The notes under the pieces are model-generated. The model was not told the origin of the DNA. It ran no database searches and saw nothing but the letters and a program-made list of their open reading frames with translations. A DNA stretch of 64,000 bases, from positions 5,270,001 through 5,334,000 of the forward strand of contig NZ_CP081496.1 in NCBI RefSeq assembly GCF_019774615.1, given 5' to 3'. The stretch comes from Streptomyces sp. BHT-5-2. Its GTDB lineage: Bacteria; Actinomycetota; Actinomycetes; Streptomycetales; Streptomycetaceae. The translations under genes and the position numbers were made by a program. Positions 21,325 to 30,562 of the stretch are shown here, one piece after another. The first letter of the stretch is position 1; the number at the start of each line of letters is the position of its first letter.

Positions 21325-22485
21325 TTAGCCCTTCGCCAGCCACCGACGCCCCCGTACCCCCACCCGCTCGTCCGTCGCGACGGCCGAGGCGCCGGCCGCC
21401 ACGGTCTCGTAGACGGCGAGGATGTCCGCGCCGACCGTCGACCAGTCGAAGCGACGTACGTGCTTGGCGCCGCGTTCGCCGAGTTCGGCCAGCCGGTCGG
21501 GGGCGTTCAGGAGGCGGATCGCGGTGGCGGCGAGCGCGTCCGCGTTCTCGTTGGTGAAGAGTTCGCCGGCCTCGCCCTGGTCCAGGACCTGGGCGAACGC
21601 GTCGAGATCGCTGGCCAGTACGGGCGCGCCGGCGGACATCGCCTCCACGAGGATGATGCCGAAGGACTCGCCACCGGTGTTGGGCGCGACATAGACGTCC
21701 ACGCTGCGCAGCAGCCGCGCCTTGTCCTCGTCGGAGACCATGCCGAGGAACTCGACCCGGGAGCGCAGTTCGGCGGGCAGGCCGGCGACCGCCTCGTCCT
21801 GGTCGCCGCGGCCGGCGACCAGCAGCCGGGCGTCGGGGACCGCGGCGAGGATCGCGGGCAGCGCCTTCATCAGGATCGGCAGGCCCTTGCGGGGCTCGTC
21901 GATCCGGCCGATGAAGCCGATGGTGCGGCCCTGCCACGCGGGCTCGGGCTCGGCCCGGGCGAAGAAGTCGACGTCCACGCCGTTGGGGATCACCACCGCG
22001 TCGCCGCCGAGGTGCTCGACCAGGGTGCGGCGGGCGTACTCGCTGACCGCGATCCGGGCGCTGATCTTCTCCAGGGCGGGCTGGAGGATCGGGTACGCGG
22101 CGATCATGGCGCGGGAGCGCGGGTTGGAGGTGTGGAAGGTGGCCACGATCGGGCCCTGCGCCGCCCAGCAGGCGAGCAGGCCCAGGGAGGGCGAGGCGGG
22201 CTCGTGGATGTGGATGACGTCGAAGGCGCCGTTCTGCAGCCAGCGGCGGACCCGGGCGGCCGAGAGGAAGCCGAAGTTCAGGCGGGCGACCGAGCCGTTG
22301 TAGGGCACGGGGACGGCGCGGCCGGCCGGGACGACGTAGGGCGGCAGCGGGGTCTCGTCGTCGGCGGGGGCCAGGACGGAGACGTCGTGGCCGAGCCGGA
22401 TCAGGTGCTCGGCCAGATCTCGGATGTGGAACTGCACGCCGCCGGGGACGTCCCAGGCGTACGGGCAGACGATGCCGATCTTCAC
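21325..22485 (-). CDS. pimA: Phosphatidylinositol alpha-mannosyltransferase (PimA-type, GT4)
   Basis: A 386-aa GT-B glycosyltransferase that adds the first mannose from GDP-mannose to phosphatidylinositol on the inner membrane face. The N-terminus KIGIVCPYAWDVPGGVQFH and the lines VPYNGSVARLNFG and DVIHIHEPASPS are very close to mycobacterial PimA. The donor site includes IGFIGRIDEPRKGLPIL and the E-x7-E motif in GGESFGIILVEAM. The start is GTG 22485, overlapping the acyltransferase stop by four bases (GTGA). Confidence 0.93.
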   Translation of the reverse strand: MKIGIVCPYAWDVPGGVQFHIRDLAEHLIRLGHDVSVLAPADDETPLPPYVVPAGRAVPVPYNGSVARLNFGFLSAARVRRWLQNGAFDVIHIHEPASPSLGLLACWAAQGPIVATFHTSNPRSRAMIAAYPILQPALEKISARIAVSEYARRTLVEHLGGDAVVIPNGVDVDFFARAEPEPAWQGRTIGFIGRIDEPRKGLPILMKALPAILAAVPDARLLVAGRGDQDEAVAGLPAELRSRVEFLGMVSDEDKARLLRSVDVYVAPNTGGESFGIILVEAMSAGAPVLASDLDAFAQVLDQGEAGELFTNENADALAATAIRLLNAPDRLAELGERGAKHVRRFDWSTVGADILAVYETVAAGASAVATDERVGVRGRRWLAKG

Positions 22486-23420
22486 GCGGGCTCCGTTCCG
22501 GGGGCGTCGCCGCGCGGCTCCAGGTCGGCGAGCCACAGCCGCTGGAGCATGTGCCAGTCCGCGGGGTGGTCGGCGATGCCGGAGGCGAAGGCGTCGGCGA
22601 GGTCCTGGGTCATGTGGGCGGCCTTCTCGGTACGGGTGCCGGTCTGCGGCACCTCGATCTCCGGGTGGACCCGGCCGCGCATGATGGGGGTGTCGTCGTA
22701 CCAGAGGGTGACCGGCAGCAGCATCGCGCCGGTCTGGAGGGCCAGCATCGCGGGTCCGGCCGGCATCTTCGCGGCCTCGCCGAAGAACTTCACCGGCAGC
22801 CCGGAGCTGGACAGGTCGCGGTCGGCGACCAGGCAGACCAGGCCGCCGGCGCGCAGCCGCCGGGCCAGCGTGCCGAACGCGGCGCCGCCGGTGTGCGGCA
22901 GCACCTCCATGCCCAGGCCCTCGCGGTAGGCGACGAACCGGTCGTAGAGGGACTCCGGCTTCAGGCGCTCGGCGACGGTGGTGAACGGGACGCCGAGCTT
23001 GGTGGTGACCCAGACACCGGCCAGGTCGTAGTTGCCCATGTGGGGCAGGGCCAGGATCACCCCGCGGCCGCTCTTGAGGCCGTCCTCCAGGTGGTGCACG
23101 TCCTGGGGTGTGAAACCGGCCTTTATCCGCTCCGGGCTCCACACCGGCAGCCGGAAGGACTCCATCCAGTACCGCATGTAGGAGCGCATCCCGGCCCGGG
23201 AGAGCGCCGCCAGCCGCTGCGGGGAGGCGTCCGGGACGACCCGGGCGAGGTTGCTCTCCAGGCGCTGGACGCCCTTGCCGCGGCGCCGCCAGGCGAGGTC
23301 CGCGAGCCGGCGGCCGAGCTGCACCGCGACGCCTTCGGGCAGTCGCTTGACGGTGCTCCAGCCCAGGCCGTACAGGCCGTCGGTGAGCTTGTCGACGTCG
23401 ATCGGTGTGCGGCTGCCCAT
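22482..23420 (-). CDS. patA: Phosphatidylinositol mannoside acyltransferase (LpxL/HtrB-like, PatA-type)
   Basis: A 312-aa membrane-associated acyltransferase of the lauroyl/myristoyl transferase family. The catalytic H-x4-D box is HMGNYD in GVILALPHMGNYDLAG, and RLKPESLYDRFVAYREGLGM follows. In mycobacteria the orthologue acylates the mannose of PIM1. The gene sits between pgsA (one-base TGATG overlap) and pimA (GTGA overlap), the same order as in mycobacteria, which supports this role over a generic acyltransferase. Confidence 0.9.
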   Translation of the reverse strand: MGSRTPIDVDKLTDGLYGLGWSTVKRLPEGVAVQLGRRLADLAWRRRGKGVQRLESNLARVVPDASPQRLAALSRAGMRSYMRYWMESFRLPVWSPERIKAGFTPQDVHHLEDGLKSGRGVILALPHMGNYDLAGVWVTTKLGVPFTTVAERLKPESLYDRFVAYREGLGMEVLPHTGGAAFGTLARRLRAGGLVCLVADRDLSSSGLPVKFFGEAAKMPAGPAMLALQTGAMLLPVTLWYDDTPIMRGRVHPEIEVPQTGTRTEKAAHMTQDLADAFASGIADHPADWHMLQRLWLADLEPRGDAPGTEPA

Positions 23421-24073
23421 CAGCCGTTCCCCCCTTGTGCGAGGGCGTCGGCCTCGGCCGACTCCCGGCGGACCGTCACCACGCGCTGGCCGAGGGTGAC
23501 GGCACTGCCGACGGCGACCACCCACAGGGCGATCGGCAGCAGGACCTGGACGCCCGGCACGCCGAACGCGTGCAGCCCGGAGAGCCCGCAGGCGACCAGC
23601 GAGATGACCAGCCGCTCGGCCCGCTCCACCAGGCCGTTGACGGCCACCGGCAGCCCGATGGCCTCGCCGCGCGCCTTGGTGTACGAGACGACCTGGCCGC
23701 TGGCGAGGCAGAAGATCGCGACCGCGCAGAGCGCCAGGCTGTCGCCGCGCCCGGCGTACCACAGGGCCAGCCCGCCGAAGATCGCCGAGTCCGCGACCCG
23801 GTCGAGGGTGGAGTCCAGGAAAGCGCCCCACCGGCTGGACCGCCCCAGCTGCCGCGCCATGTTGCCGTCGACCAGGTCGGAGAAGACGAACAGCGTGATG
23901 ACGACCGTGCCCCAGAAGAACTCGCCCCGGGGGTAGAAGACCAGGGCGCCGGCCACCACACCGCCGGTCCCGACGAGGGTGACCGCGTCCGGGCTGACCC
24001 CGAGACGGATGAGCAGGGCGGCGAACGGTGTGAGAACACGCGTGAAGAAAGCACGCGCGTACTTGTTCAGCAT
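23420..24073 (-). CDS. pgsA: Phosphatidylinositol phosphate synthase (CDP-alcohol phosphatidyltransferase)
   Basis: A 217-aa protein with six predicted membrane helices. The CDP-alcohol transferase signature D-G-x2-A-R-x8-G-x3-D-x3-D is intact in DGNMARQLGRSSRWGAFLDS plus TLDRVAD (about residues 68-95). In actinobacteria this enzyme joins CDP-diacylglycerol with inositol phosphate to start PI synthesis. As first gene of the pgsA-acyltransferase-pimA operon it supplies the lipid acceptor for the next two enzymes. A phosphatidylglycerophosphate synthase is the alternative but context argues for PIP. Confidence 0.92.
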   Translation of the reverse strand: MLNKYARAFFTRVLTPFAALLIRLGVSPDAVTLVGTGGVVAGALVFYPRGEFFWGTVVITLFVFSDLVDGNMARQLGRSSRWGAFLDSTLDRVADSAIFGGLALWYAGRGDSLALCAVAIFCLASGQVVSYTKARGEAIGLPVAVNGLVERAERLVISLVACGLSGLHAFGVPGVQVLLPIALWVVAVGSAVTLGQRVVTVRRESAEADALAQGGNG

Positions 24074-24309
24074 GACCTTCCCGGTTGGTCGATACGGGCC
24101 GCGCGGTCAAGGGGCCACCGGCTGGCCCATCGTAGCCAGGCGGCCACGGGGCACCGCGAACGCATCGCGGCGCGGGGTGCATCCCGGGGCCCCGCGGCGC
24201 GTCCGGCCGGATCGCAGGCGGCGGGAGGCGGACGCGCCACGTATGGACGCATCATGAACCCGGTGGAAAGCTCGAAACACCGCAAAGTGTCGACCTGGAG
24301 GCGAGACAC

Positions 24310-26508
24310 ATGAGCGAGAAGTCGAGTACGAACCCAGGAGCCGCCGGAAGGGCACCGGCGGCCGACCGGCCCGCGGACCTGCGCAATGTGGTGCTGGTCG
24401 GCCACAGCGGAGCGGGAAAGACGACCCTGGTCGAGGCGCTCGCGCTGGCATCCGGCGCGGTCAACCGGGCCGGCCGGGTCGAGGACGGCGGCAGCCTGTC
24501 CGACTACGACGAGATCGAGCACCGGCAGCAACGCTCCGTACAGCTCTCCCTCGTCCCGGTCGACTGGGGCGGAATCAAGATCAATCTGTTGGACACCCCC
24601 GGATACGCGGATTTCGTCGGGGAACTCAGGGCCGGTCTGCGCGCGGCGGACGCGGCCCTTTTCGTCGTCTCGGCGGCGGACGGCGTGGCCGGCGCGACCC
24701 GGATGGTGTGGGACGAGTGCGCGGCCGTGGGCATGCCGCGCGCCCTGGTGGTGACGCACCTGGAGGCCGCCCGCGCCGACTTCGACGAGATGACCCGGCG
24801 CTGCGCGGTGACCTTCGGGGGCGACGACGTGGACGCCGTCCTGCCCCTCTACCTCCCTCTGTACGGCACCCCGGGCGCCGACGGCCACGCCCCCGTCGAG
24901 GGCCTGATCGGCCTGCTCACCCAGCGGGTCTTCGACTACTCCTCCGGGGAGCGCACCGAGCGCGCGCCCACCGACGAGGAGCTGCCGCTGATCGAGGCGG
25001 CCCGCAACCGCCTCATCGAGGGGATCATCGCCGAGAGCGAGGACGAGACCCTCATGAACCGCTATCTCGCGGGCGAGGAGATCGACGTCAAGACGCTCGT
25101 CGGCGACCTGGAGACCGCGGTCTCCCGGGGTTCCTTCCACCCCGTCCTGGCCGCCGCACCGGCCACCGGGGGCGCCCGGCAGGGGCTGGGCACCGTCGAG
25201 CTGCTGGAGCTGATCACCGGCGGTTTCCCGACGCCGGCGGAGCGTGAGGCGCCGGCGGTGACCGGCCCGGACGGCTCGCCGCGGCAGAGCCTGAGCTGCG
25301 ACCCCGAGGGCCCGCTGGCCGCCGAGGTGGTCAAGACCTCCTCCGACCCGTACGTCGGCCGGGTCTCGCTGGTCCGGGTCTTCTCCGGCACCCTGCGCCC
25401 CGACGAGACGGTGCACGTCTCCGGCCACGGCCTGGAGGACCGCGGTCACGAGGACCACGACGTCGACGAGCGGGTCGGCGCGCTGTCCGCGCCCTTCGGC
25501 AAGCAGCAGCGACCGCTCCCCCGGGCCGTCGCCGGCGACCTGGCCTGCGTGGCCAAGCTCACCCGCGCCGAGACCGGCGACACCCTGTCCGCCAAGGACG
25601 ACCCGCTGCTGATGGAGCCGTGGGCGATGCCCGACCCGCTGCTGCCGGTCGCCATCCGGGCGCACAGCAAGGCCGACGAGGACAAGCTCTCCCAGGGCCT
25701 GGCCCGTCTGGTCGCCGAGGACCCCACGATGCGCCTGGAGCACAACCAGGACACCCGCCAGGTCGTCCTGTGGTGCATGGGCGAGGCGCACGCCGACGTG
25801 GCGCTGGAGCGGCTGCGTTCCCGCTACGGCGTCCAGGTCGACACCATCGACCACAAGGTGGCGCTGCGGGAGACCTTCGGCGGGTCCGCCGCGGGCCGCG
25901 GCCGGCACGTCAAACAGTCCGGCGGCCACGGCCAGTTCGCGATCTGCGAGATCCAGGTCGAGCCGCTGCCGGGCGGCTCCGGCATCGAGTTCGTCGACAA
26001 GGTCGTCGGCGGCGCGGTCCCCCGGCAGTTCATCCCGTCGGTGGAGAAGGGCGTCCGCGCCCAGGCCGCCCGCGGCATCGCCGCCGGGTATCCGCTCGTC
26101 GACATCCGGGTCACCCTGCTCGACGGCAAGTCCCACTCGGTCGACTCCTCGGACGCCGCGTTCCAGACGGCGGGCGCGCTGGCCCTGCGGGAGGCCGCCG
26201 CGCAGACCACCGTCGACCTGCTGGAGCCGGTCGCCGACGTGCAGGTGCTGGTGCCGGACGAGTACGTCGGCCCGGTGCTCAGCGACCTCTCCGGCCGCCG
26301 CGGACGGGTCGTCGGCACCGAGCAGTCCGGCGCCGGCCGCACCCTGGTCCGCGCCGAGGTGCCGGAGATCGAGATCGGCCGCTACGCCGTCGATCTGCGC
26401 TCGCTCTCGCACGGCACCGGCCGCTTCGGCCGCGGCTATCTGCGGCACGAGCCGATGCCCGGCCAGCTCGCCGCCAAGGTGCGCCAACAGGAGGCGGTCG
26501 TCGCCTAG
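24310..26508 (+). CDS. Elongation factor G-like GTPase (EF-G2-type)
   Basis: A 732-aa translation-factor-like GTPase with all five EF-G domains. G1 is GHSGAGKTTL and G3 is DTPGYADF. The G4 guanine-recognition box, normally NKxD, reads THLE in VVTHLEAARADF. Domain IV contains GGHGQFAICEIQVEPL and AVPRQFIPSVEKGVR; domain V ends with YLRHEPMPGQLAAKV. It differs from housekeeping EF-G and belongs to the EF-G-like class whose task is unclear. The ATG has GGAGG eight bases upstream. It is divergent from pgsA. Confidence 0.9.
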   Translation: MSEKSSTNPGAAGRAPAADRPADLRNVVLVGHSGAGKTTLVEALALASGAVNRAGRVEDGGSLSDYDEIEHRQQRSVQLSLVPVDWGGIKINLLDTPGYADFVGELRAGLRAADAALFVVSAADGVAGATRMVWDECAAVGMPRALVVTHLEAARADFDEMTRRCAVTFGGDDVDAVLPLYLPLYGTPGADGHAPVEGLIGLLTQRVFDYSSGERTERAPTDEELPLIEAARNRLIEGIIAESEDETLMNRYLAGEEIDVKTLVGDLETAVSRGSFHPVLAAAPATGGARQGLGTVELLELITGGFPTPAEREAPAVTGPDGSPRQSLSCDPEGPLAAEVVKTSSDPYVGRVSLVRVFSGTLRPDETVHVSGHGLEDRGHEDHDVDERVGALSAPFGKQQRPLPRAVAGDLACVAKLTRAETGDTLSAKDDPLLMEPWAMPDPLLPVAIRAHSKADEDKLSQGLARLVAEDPTMRLEHNQDTRQVVLWCMGEAHADVALERLRSRYGVQVDTIDHKVALRETFGGSAAGRGRHVKQSGGHGQFAICEIQVEPLPGGSGIEFVDKVVGGAVPRQFIPSVEKGVRAQAARGIAAGYPLVDIRVTLLDGKSHSVDSSDAAFQTAGALALREAAAQTTVDLLEPVADVQVLVPDEYVGPVLSDLSGRRGRVVGTEQSGAGRTLVRAEVPEIEIGRYAVDLRSLSHGTGRFGRGYLRHEPMPGQLAAKVRQQEAVVA

Positions 26509-26692
26509 TTAACGGCCGGTCAGCCGCCGTCCCGGACCGCCCACTTGGGCCGGGGCGGCGGCGGTACGCTGGGACTCCACCGCCGCGCCGCGCGTTCCGG
26601 GCCAACCTGCGGGCACGGCGGGCCGGCAGGTGTGCGCGTCGGCGCAGTCGGGTAGAGCGCATCAGCGGATACGTGCGTGATGGGGGCGGGTA

Positions 26693-28351
26693 GTGGTGGA
26701 CGGCTTCGACTTCAGTCCGGGGGCGCAGGTCCCCATCTCGGGGGGCGCCGGGCAGACGGCGGCGACCCAGGCCCTGGCCTCGGCCGCCTATCGCGACAGC
26801 CCGTTGACCGACATCTCCAAGGCGGACTCCGACTCCGGCACCTCCGAGGTCAAGAAGCCCAAACTGTCGCTGTTCGCGCCCAACCTCGGCGAGGCGTTCT
26901 CCCGCGCGGTGCAGGTGCGGATGCTCGGCGGCGGCCGCAAACCGCTGATCCAGTCCTTCGGCACCGAGCCGCAGACGATCGTCGAGCACTGCCTGTCGGC
27001 CACCCGCATCCGCAAGCAGCGCGACACCCGGCTGACGGTCCTGATGGTGGTGTGCGGGCTGCTCTTCCTGCCCGGTGTGCTGCTCTGGCTGGGCGCCTTC
27101 CAGCTCCGGAAGATCTTCTCCAAGGACGGCGAGGGCAACGGCATCTCCCTGCTGGGCGGCACGATGCTGACCCTGCTCGCCGGCGCCGGCCTGTTCTTCA
27201 TGGTCAAGCTGCCGTTCACCGGCTTCTGGCCGCTGTACGCCCGCGGCATGGTCATCGCCCCGATGGTGGGCTGGTGGCTGGCCAAGCAGATCTGCGAGCG
27301 GACCGCGGTGACCCTGCGGGAGGCGTGGAAGGGGCTGCTGGAGGGCGGCGGCGTCGCCGCGAAGATCCCCGAGGCGGTGCCGCAGAACCCCGACCACACC
27401 TCCGCCGAGACCCTCCGGCACAACCTCGCCAAGGTCTCCGCCGAGCAGCGCAGCAACGTCATCTTCTACGCCGGCCCCAAGGGCATACTCGGGATGGGCA
27501 CCCGCTGGGGCAGCTGGCAGCTGGCCGAGGAGCTCCGGCCCGCCCAGGAGGGCACCGACATCCACCCGTTCCGCAGCTGGGACGTCATCCGCGCGATCCA
27601 CGACCGGCTGCGCCTGCTGGAGCGCAGCCCGCTGCACACCGGCGGCTTCCAGCAGCCGCCGTCCGTCCGCCACTGGATCGTCTCCCCGGTGGGCGAGAAG
27701 GCCAAGGCCGTCGCCCGCCCGGACGGCAGCCACGTCGACGGGTACGAGGTCCGCGGCCACGAGATAGAGCGGATCTGCAACGAGCAGCAGTTCGGCGCCG
27801 GCAACCGCCACTACCTCGGCGTCCAGTTCGTCCTGTGGGACGGCCAGTTGGTGCTCACGCTGATGATCACCGTCACCGTGCTGCACGAGACGCTGCGCAT
27901 CGAGGTCAGCGGCTACGCCCTCGGCCCGGTCAACTCCCTGTTCACCAGCAAGCCCGAGCCCAAGACCAAGGACGTCGCCAAGGTCGTCCGGTTCTGGGAG
28001 ACCAAGACCCAGACGCTGCCGCTGATCGAGCCGTCGGAGGTGGTGCGGCTCGCCGCCCGCGCCCCGCTGACGTGGTTCCCGCCGGTGCTGGACTTCCTCG
28101 GCGGCAAGCTCGCCCTCCCCGAGCCGTTCGGCCTGCGCCACGTCTGGGCCGACAAGCCCTGGCGCCACCGCTTCATGGCCGACGACGCGCTGCGCGCCGC
28201 GACCCCGGTGCTGCGGGCGGTGCACGCCGCGGCGCTGAACGTCCTCAAGGAGCACGGCGTGAACACCGAGCGGTTCGACAACCGCTCCCTGGTCCTCAGC
28301 GGCATGGTCCAGGGCGCCGAGCCGCACAAGGCCGACGAGTACAACGCGTAG
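26693..28351 (+). CDS. Conserved membrane protein of unknown function
   Basis: A 552-aa protein I cannot assign. A polar N-terminus (about 110 residues) precedes two clear membrane helices (LTVLMVVCGLLFLPGVLLWL and LTLLAGAGLFFMVKLPFTGF, about 115-185) and probably a third short hydrophobic stretch. A large C-terminal domain (about 220-552) contains NVIFYAGPKGILGMGTRW, HYLGVQFVLWDGQLVLTLMI and LIEPSEVVRLAARAPLTWFP. The start is GTG 26693, followed at once by a second GTG. It lies 184 bases after the EF-G-like gene on the same strand and ends at a strong hairpin. Confidence 0.8.
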   Translation: MVDGFDFSPGAQVPISGGAGQTAATQALASAAYRDSPLTDISKADSDSGTSEVKKPKLSLFAPNLGEAFSRAVQVRMLGGGRKPLIQSFGTEPQTIVEHCLSATRIRKQRDTRLTVLMVVCGLLFLPGVLLWLGAFQLRKIFSKDGEGNGISLLGGTMLTLLAGAGLFFMVKLPFTGFWPLYARGMVIAPMVGWWLAKQICERTAVTLREAWKGLLEGGGVAAKIPEAVPQNPDHTSAETLRHNLAKVSAEQRSNVIFYAGPKGILGMGTRWGSWQLAEELRPAQEGTDIHPFRSWDVIRAIHDRLRLLERSPLHTGGFQQPPSVRHWIVSPVGEKAKAVARPDGSHVDGYEVRGHEIERICNEQQFGAGNRHYLGVQFVLWDGQLVLTLMITVTVLHETLRIEVSGYALGPVNSLFTSKPEPKTKDVAKVVRFWETKTQTLPLIEPSEVVRLAARAPLTWFPPVLDFLGGKLALPEPFGLRHVWADKPWRHRFMADDALRAATPVLRAVHAAALNVLKEHGVNTERFDNRSLVLSGMVQGAEPHKADEYNA

Positions 28352-28374
28352 GCACCGCCCCGCGCACCGCACGG

Positions 28375-28412
28375 ACGGGCGCGCGCACGGCTTCCGCCGG
28401 GCGCGCGCCCGT
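28375..28412 (+). terminator. Terminator of the 26693-28351 gene
   Basis: ACGGGCGCGCGC and GCGCGCGCCCGT form a perfect 12-bp stem with a 14-base loop, followed by TTCC. It is placed 24 bases beyond the stop codon. Confidence 0.65.
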
Positions 28413-28467
28413 TTCCGTCCCCCGGCCGGAACGACCGGACCCGGCGGGCCGGCCGGACCCGGCGGGC

Positions 28468-29664
28468 CTAGCGGAAGATCCCGGTGTGCCCCAGCGAGTA
28501 CCGCCCCGGCTGCGGATAGACCGCCAGCCCGTGCGGCCCCTCCCCCACCCGGATCTTCGACAGGGTCTTCCCCGTACGGGTGTCGAGCGCGTACACCTCG
28601 GAGTTGTAGCGCCCGGACAGCCACAGCACCTTGCCGTCCGCCGAGACCCCGCCCATGTCCGGGCTGCCGCCGCCGCGGATGTGCCACTTGTCGACGAGCT
28701 TCCCGGTCCTGAAGTCCAGCAGCGAGACGGAGCCCTCGCCCCGGTTGGAGACGTACATGGTGCGGGAGTCGCGGCTGACGTAGAGGCCGTGCGTCCCCTT
28801 GCCGGTCGGCAGCAGCTTCGGCCGGCCGAAGGCGTCGCCGTCCAGGATCCACACGCCGTCGGCCATCATGTCGGCGATGTACCAGGTCCGGCCGTCCGGC
28901 GAGATCTTCACGTCCTGCGGCATCGCGCCCTCGAACGGCAGCTTCTGCTGGGCGACCACCTTCATCTTCGCGGTGTCGACCTTGAGCAGTTCGCCGGAGA
29001 ACTCGCAGGAGACGATGAAGTACTTCCCGTCCGGCGAGAAGTCGGCGTGGTTGACGCCCGCGCAGTCGACCGGCAGGGTCTTGCGGATCTCCATGGTGTG
29101 CGGGTCCCGGAACACCAGCTGCCGGTCCATCGACGCCATCACCACGGCGTACTTCCCGTCCGGCGTGAAGTAGAGGTTGTACGGGTCGTGGACCTTGACC
29201 GGCTTGCCGGCCTTGCCGGTGGACGGGTCGATCGGGGTGAGGTCGTGCCCCCGGTTGTTGTTGACCCACAGCGTCTTCATGTCCCAGGACGGCACCACGT
29301 GCTGCGGCTGCACGCCCACCGGGATCGTCTCGATCACCTTGTACGTCCTGGGATCGATGACGCTGACCGTGTCGGAGCCGGTGTTGGGCACGTAGATCCG
29401 CGACGGGTAGTTCCTGACCTGCGGCGCCAGCCGGTTGGGCCGGTCCGCGGCGTACAGGTCGTGCTGGTCCAGCAGCGGCGGCATCCCGGGCAGGCCCTGG
29501 GCGACGGCCTTGTGGGGCGAGGGTCCGGCGGGCTGCGAGGCGGACTGCTCCCCGCCGCCGGCGCAGCCCGCCGCCATCAGGGCGCAGGCCGCGAGGAGCA
29601 GCGCCGCCCGGCGGTCGGGGCGGGAGCCGGTCGGGCGGGGGTGGGTACGGTTCCGGTCAGCCAT
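28468..29664 (-). CDS. YVTN/YncE-type beta-propeller lipoprotein
   Basis: A 398-aa exported protein. A signal peptide with lipobox (RRAALLLAACALMAAGC, Cys at about residue 34) precedes a beta-propeller whose blades repeat phrases such as SRIYVPNTGSDTVSVIDP, YNLYFTPDGKYAVVM and RTMYVSNRGEGSVSLLDF. Such propellers bind partners or act on surface ligands; the substrate is unknown. Its ATG overlaps the stop of the upstream NodB-like gene by one base (TGATG), so the two lipoproteins are made together. Confidence 0.85.
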   Translation of the reverse strand: MADRNRTHPRPTGSRPDRRAALLLAACALMAAGCAGGGEQSASQPAGPSPHKAVAQGLPGMPPLLDQHDLYAADRPNRLAPQVRNYPSRIYVPNTGSDTVSVIDPRTYKVIETIPVGVQPQHVVPSWDMKTLWVNNNRGHDLTPIDPSTGKAGKPVKVHDPYNLYFTPDGKYAVVMASMDRQLVFRDPHTMEIRKTLPVDCAGVNHADFSPDGKYFIVSCEFSGELLKVDTAKMKVVAQQKLPFEGAMPQDVKISPDGRTWYIADMMADGVWILDGDAFGRPKLLPTGKGTHGLYVSRDSRTMYVSNRGEGSVSLLDFRTGKLVDKWHIRGGGSPDMGGVSADGKVLWLSGRYNSEVYALDTRTGKTLSKIRVGEGPHGLAVYPQPGRYSLGHTGIFR

Positions 29665-30473
29665 CAGGTCACTAGCTCCGTTGTCGTCACCGCGCGCAGA
29701 CCGCGCCGGCGGAGGCCGTCGAGGATCGGGGGCAACGCGGCCACCGTGCCGGCGTGCCCGAGGTGGAGACTGACGACCGACCCCGGGCGGATGCCGTCCA
29801 GGACCGTGCGCTGGACGGCCGGGGCACCGGGGTCGTTCGCGTCGAGGGAGTCCACGTCGTACGACAGGACGTGCGGGTAGCCCGCCCGGCGGGCCAGCTG
29901 GATCACCTGCCCGGTGGCCCGCCGGGTCTGCGACGGGCGGAACCAGCTGCCGATGCTGCCGGTGAGTTTTTGCAGTCGGTCGGCGCACTGGCGGATCTCG
30001 GCGTAGGCGGCGTCGGCGGGCAGCGCGCAGATGTTGCGGTGGTGCATGGTGTGGTTGCCCAGCTCATGGCCGCCGTCCAGGACGCGGCGGGCCATCGCGG
30101 GCTGCTCGTCGAGCCAGTCGCCGACCGCGAGCACGGTGACCCGGGCACCGGCCCGCTCGGCCTCGCCCAGCAGCGCCTTCGCCAGCCCGGGGTCGCCCCG
30201 GCCGTGGAAGGTGAGGGCGACCGCGTGGCCGTTCCGCGGTCCGTGGTCGATCTCGGGGGGCAGGCCGGGTGCACGGGTCGGCGGCCGGGCGGCGGGGTGC
30301 CGGGCGGGCGCGGGCCGGCCCGTCCCTTGGGGGCTCGGTCCGTCGGCGGCCCGTGCGGCGGTGGCGGCGGAGTCCGCCGACCGCTGCCGGTCGCAGCCCG
30401 ACACAAGCGCACCGGCGGCCGCGGCCGAGGCGGCCGCGCGCAGCACGGAGCGACGATCCAGGGAGGTCACCAC
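29664..30473 (-). CDS. NodB-homology lipoprotein, probably inactive polysaccharide deacetylase
   Basis: A 269-aa protein with a twin-arginine-like lipoprotein signal (LDRRSVLRAAASAAAAGALV then SGC). The NodB domain follows (about 85-269). The histidine metal motif NHTMHH is intact, and FRPSQ, DVDSLD and SLHLGHAG fill later motifs. The first motif, normally TFDDG with the catalytic Asp, reads TFHGRG, so the usual deacetylation chemistry may be lost. The start is one of two consecutive GTG codons at 30473/30470. It is coupled to the beta-propeller gene. Confidence 0.82.
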   Translation of the reverse strand: MVTSLDRRSVLRAAASAAAAGALVSGCDRQRSADSAATAARAADGPSPQGTGRPAPARHPAARPPTRAPGLPPEIDHGPRNGHAVALTFHGRGDPGLAKALLGEAERAGARVTVLAVGDWLDEQPAMARRVLDGGHELGNHTMHHRNICALPADAAYAEIRQCADRLQKLTGSIGSWFRPSQTRRATGQVIQLARRAGYPHVLSYDVDSLDANDPGAPAVQRTVLDGIRPGSVVSLHLGHAGTVAALPPILDGLRRRGLRAVTTTELVT

Positions 30474-30562
30474 CCCATTAGAGGGGCAAGATTTCCCAAT
30501 CGGGGCGATTTATACGATTCATCCGGGCGCGTGTCGCCCCGTTCACCCGGCGTGCACGGCGC

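Noticed and set aside
20627-21557. Several open frames inside the giant inverted repeat
   Set aside because: They only translate the repeat units (phrases such as RSAARG and PVRCAG) in different frames, and differ between the two arms.
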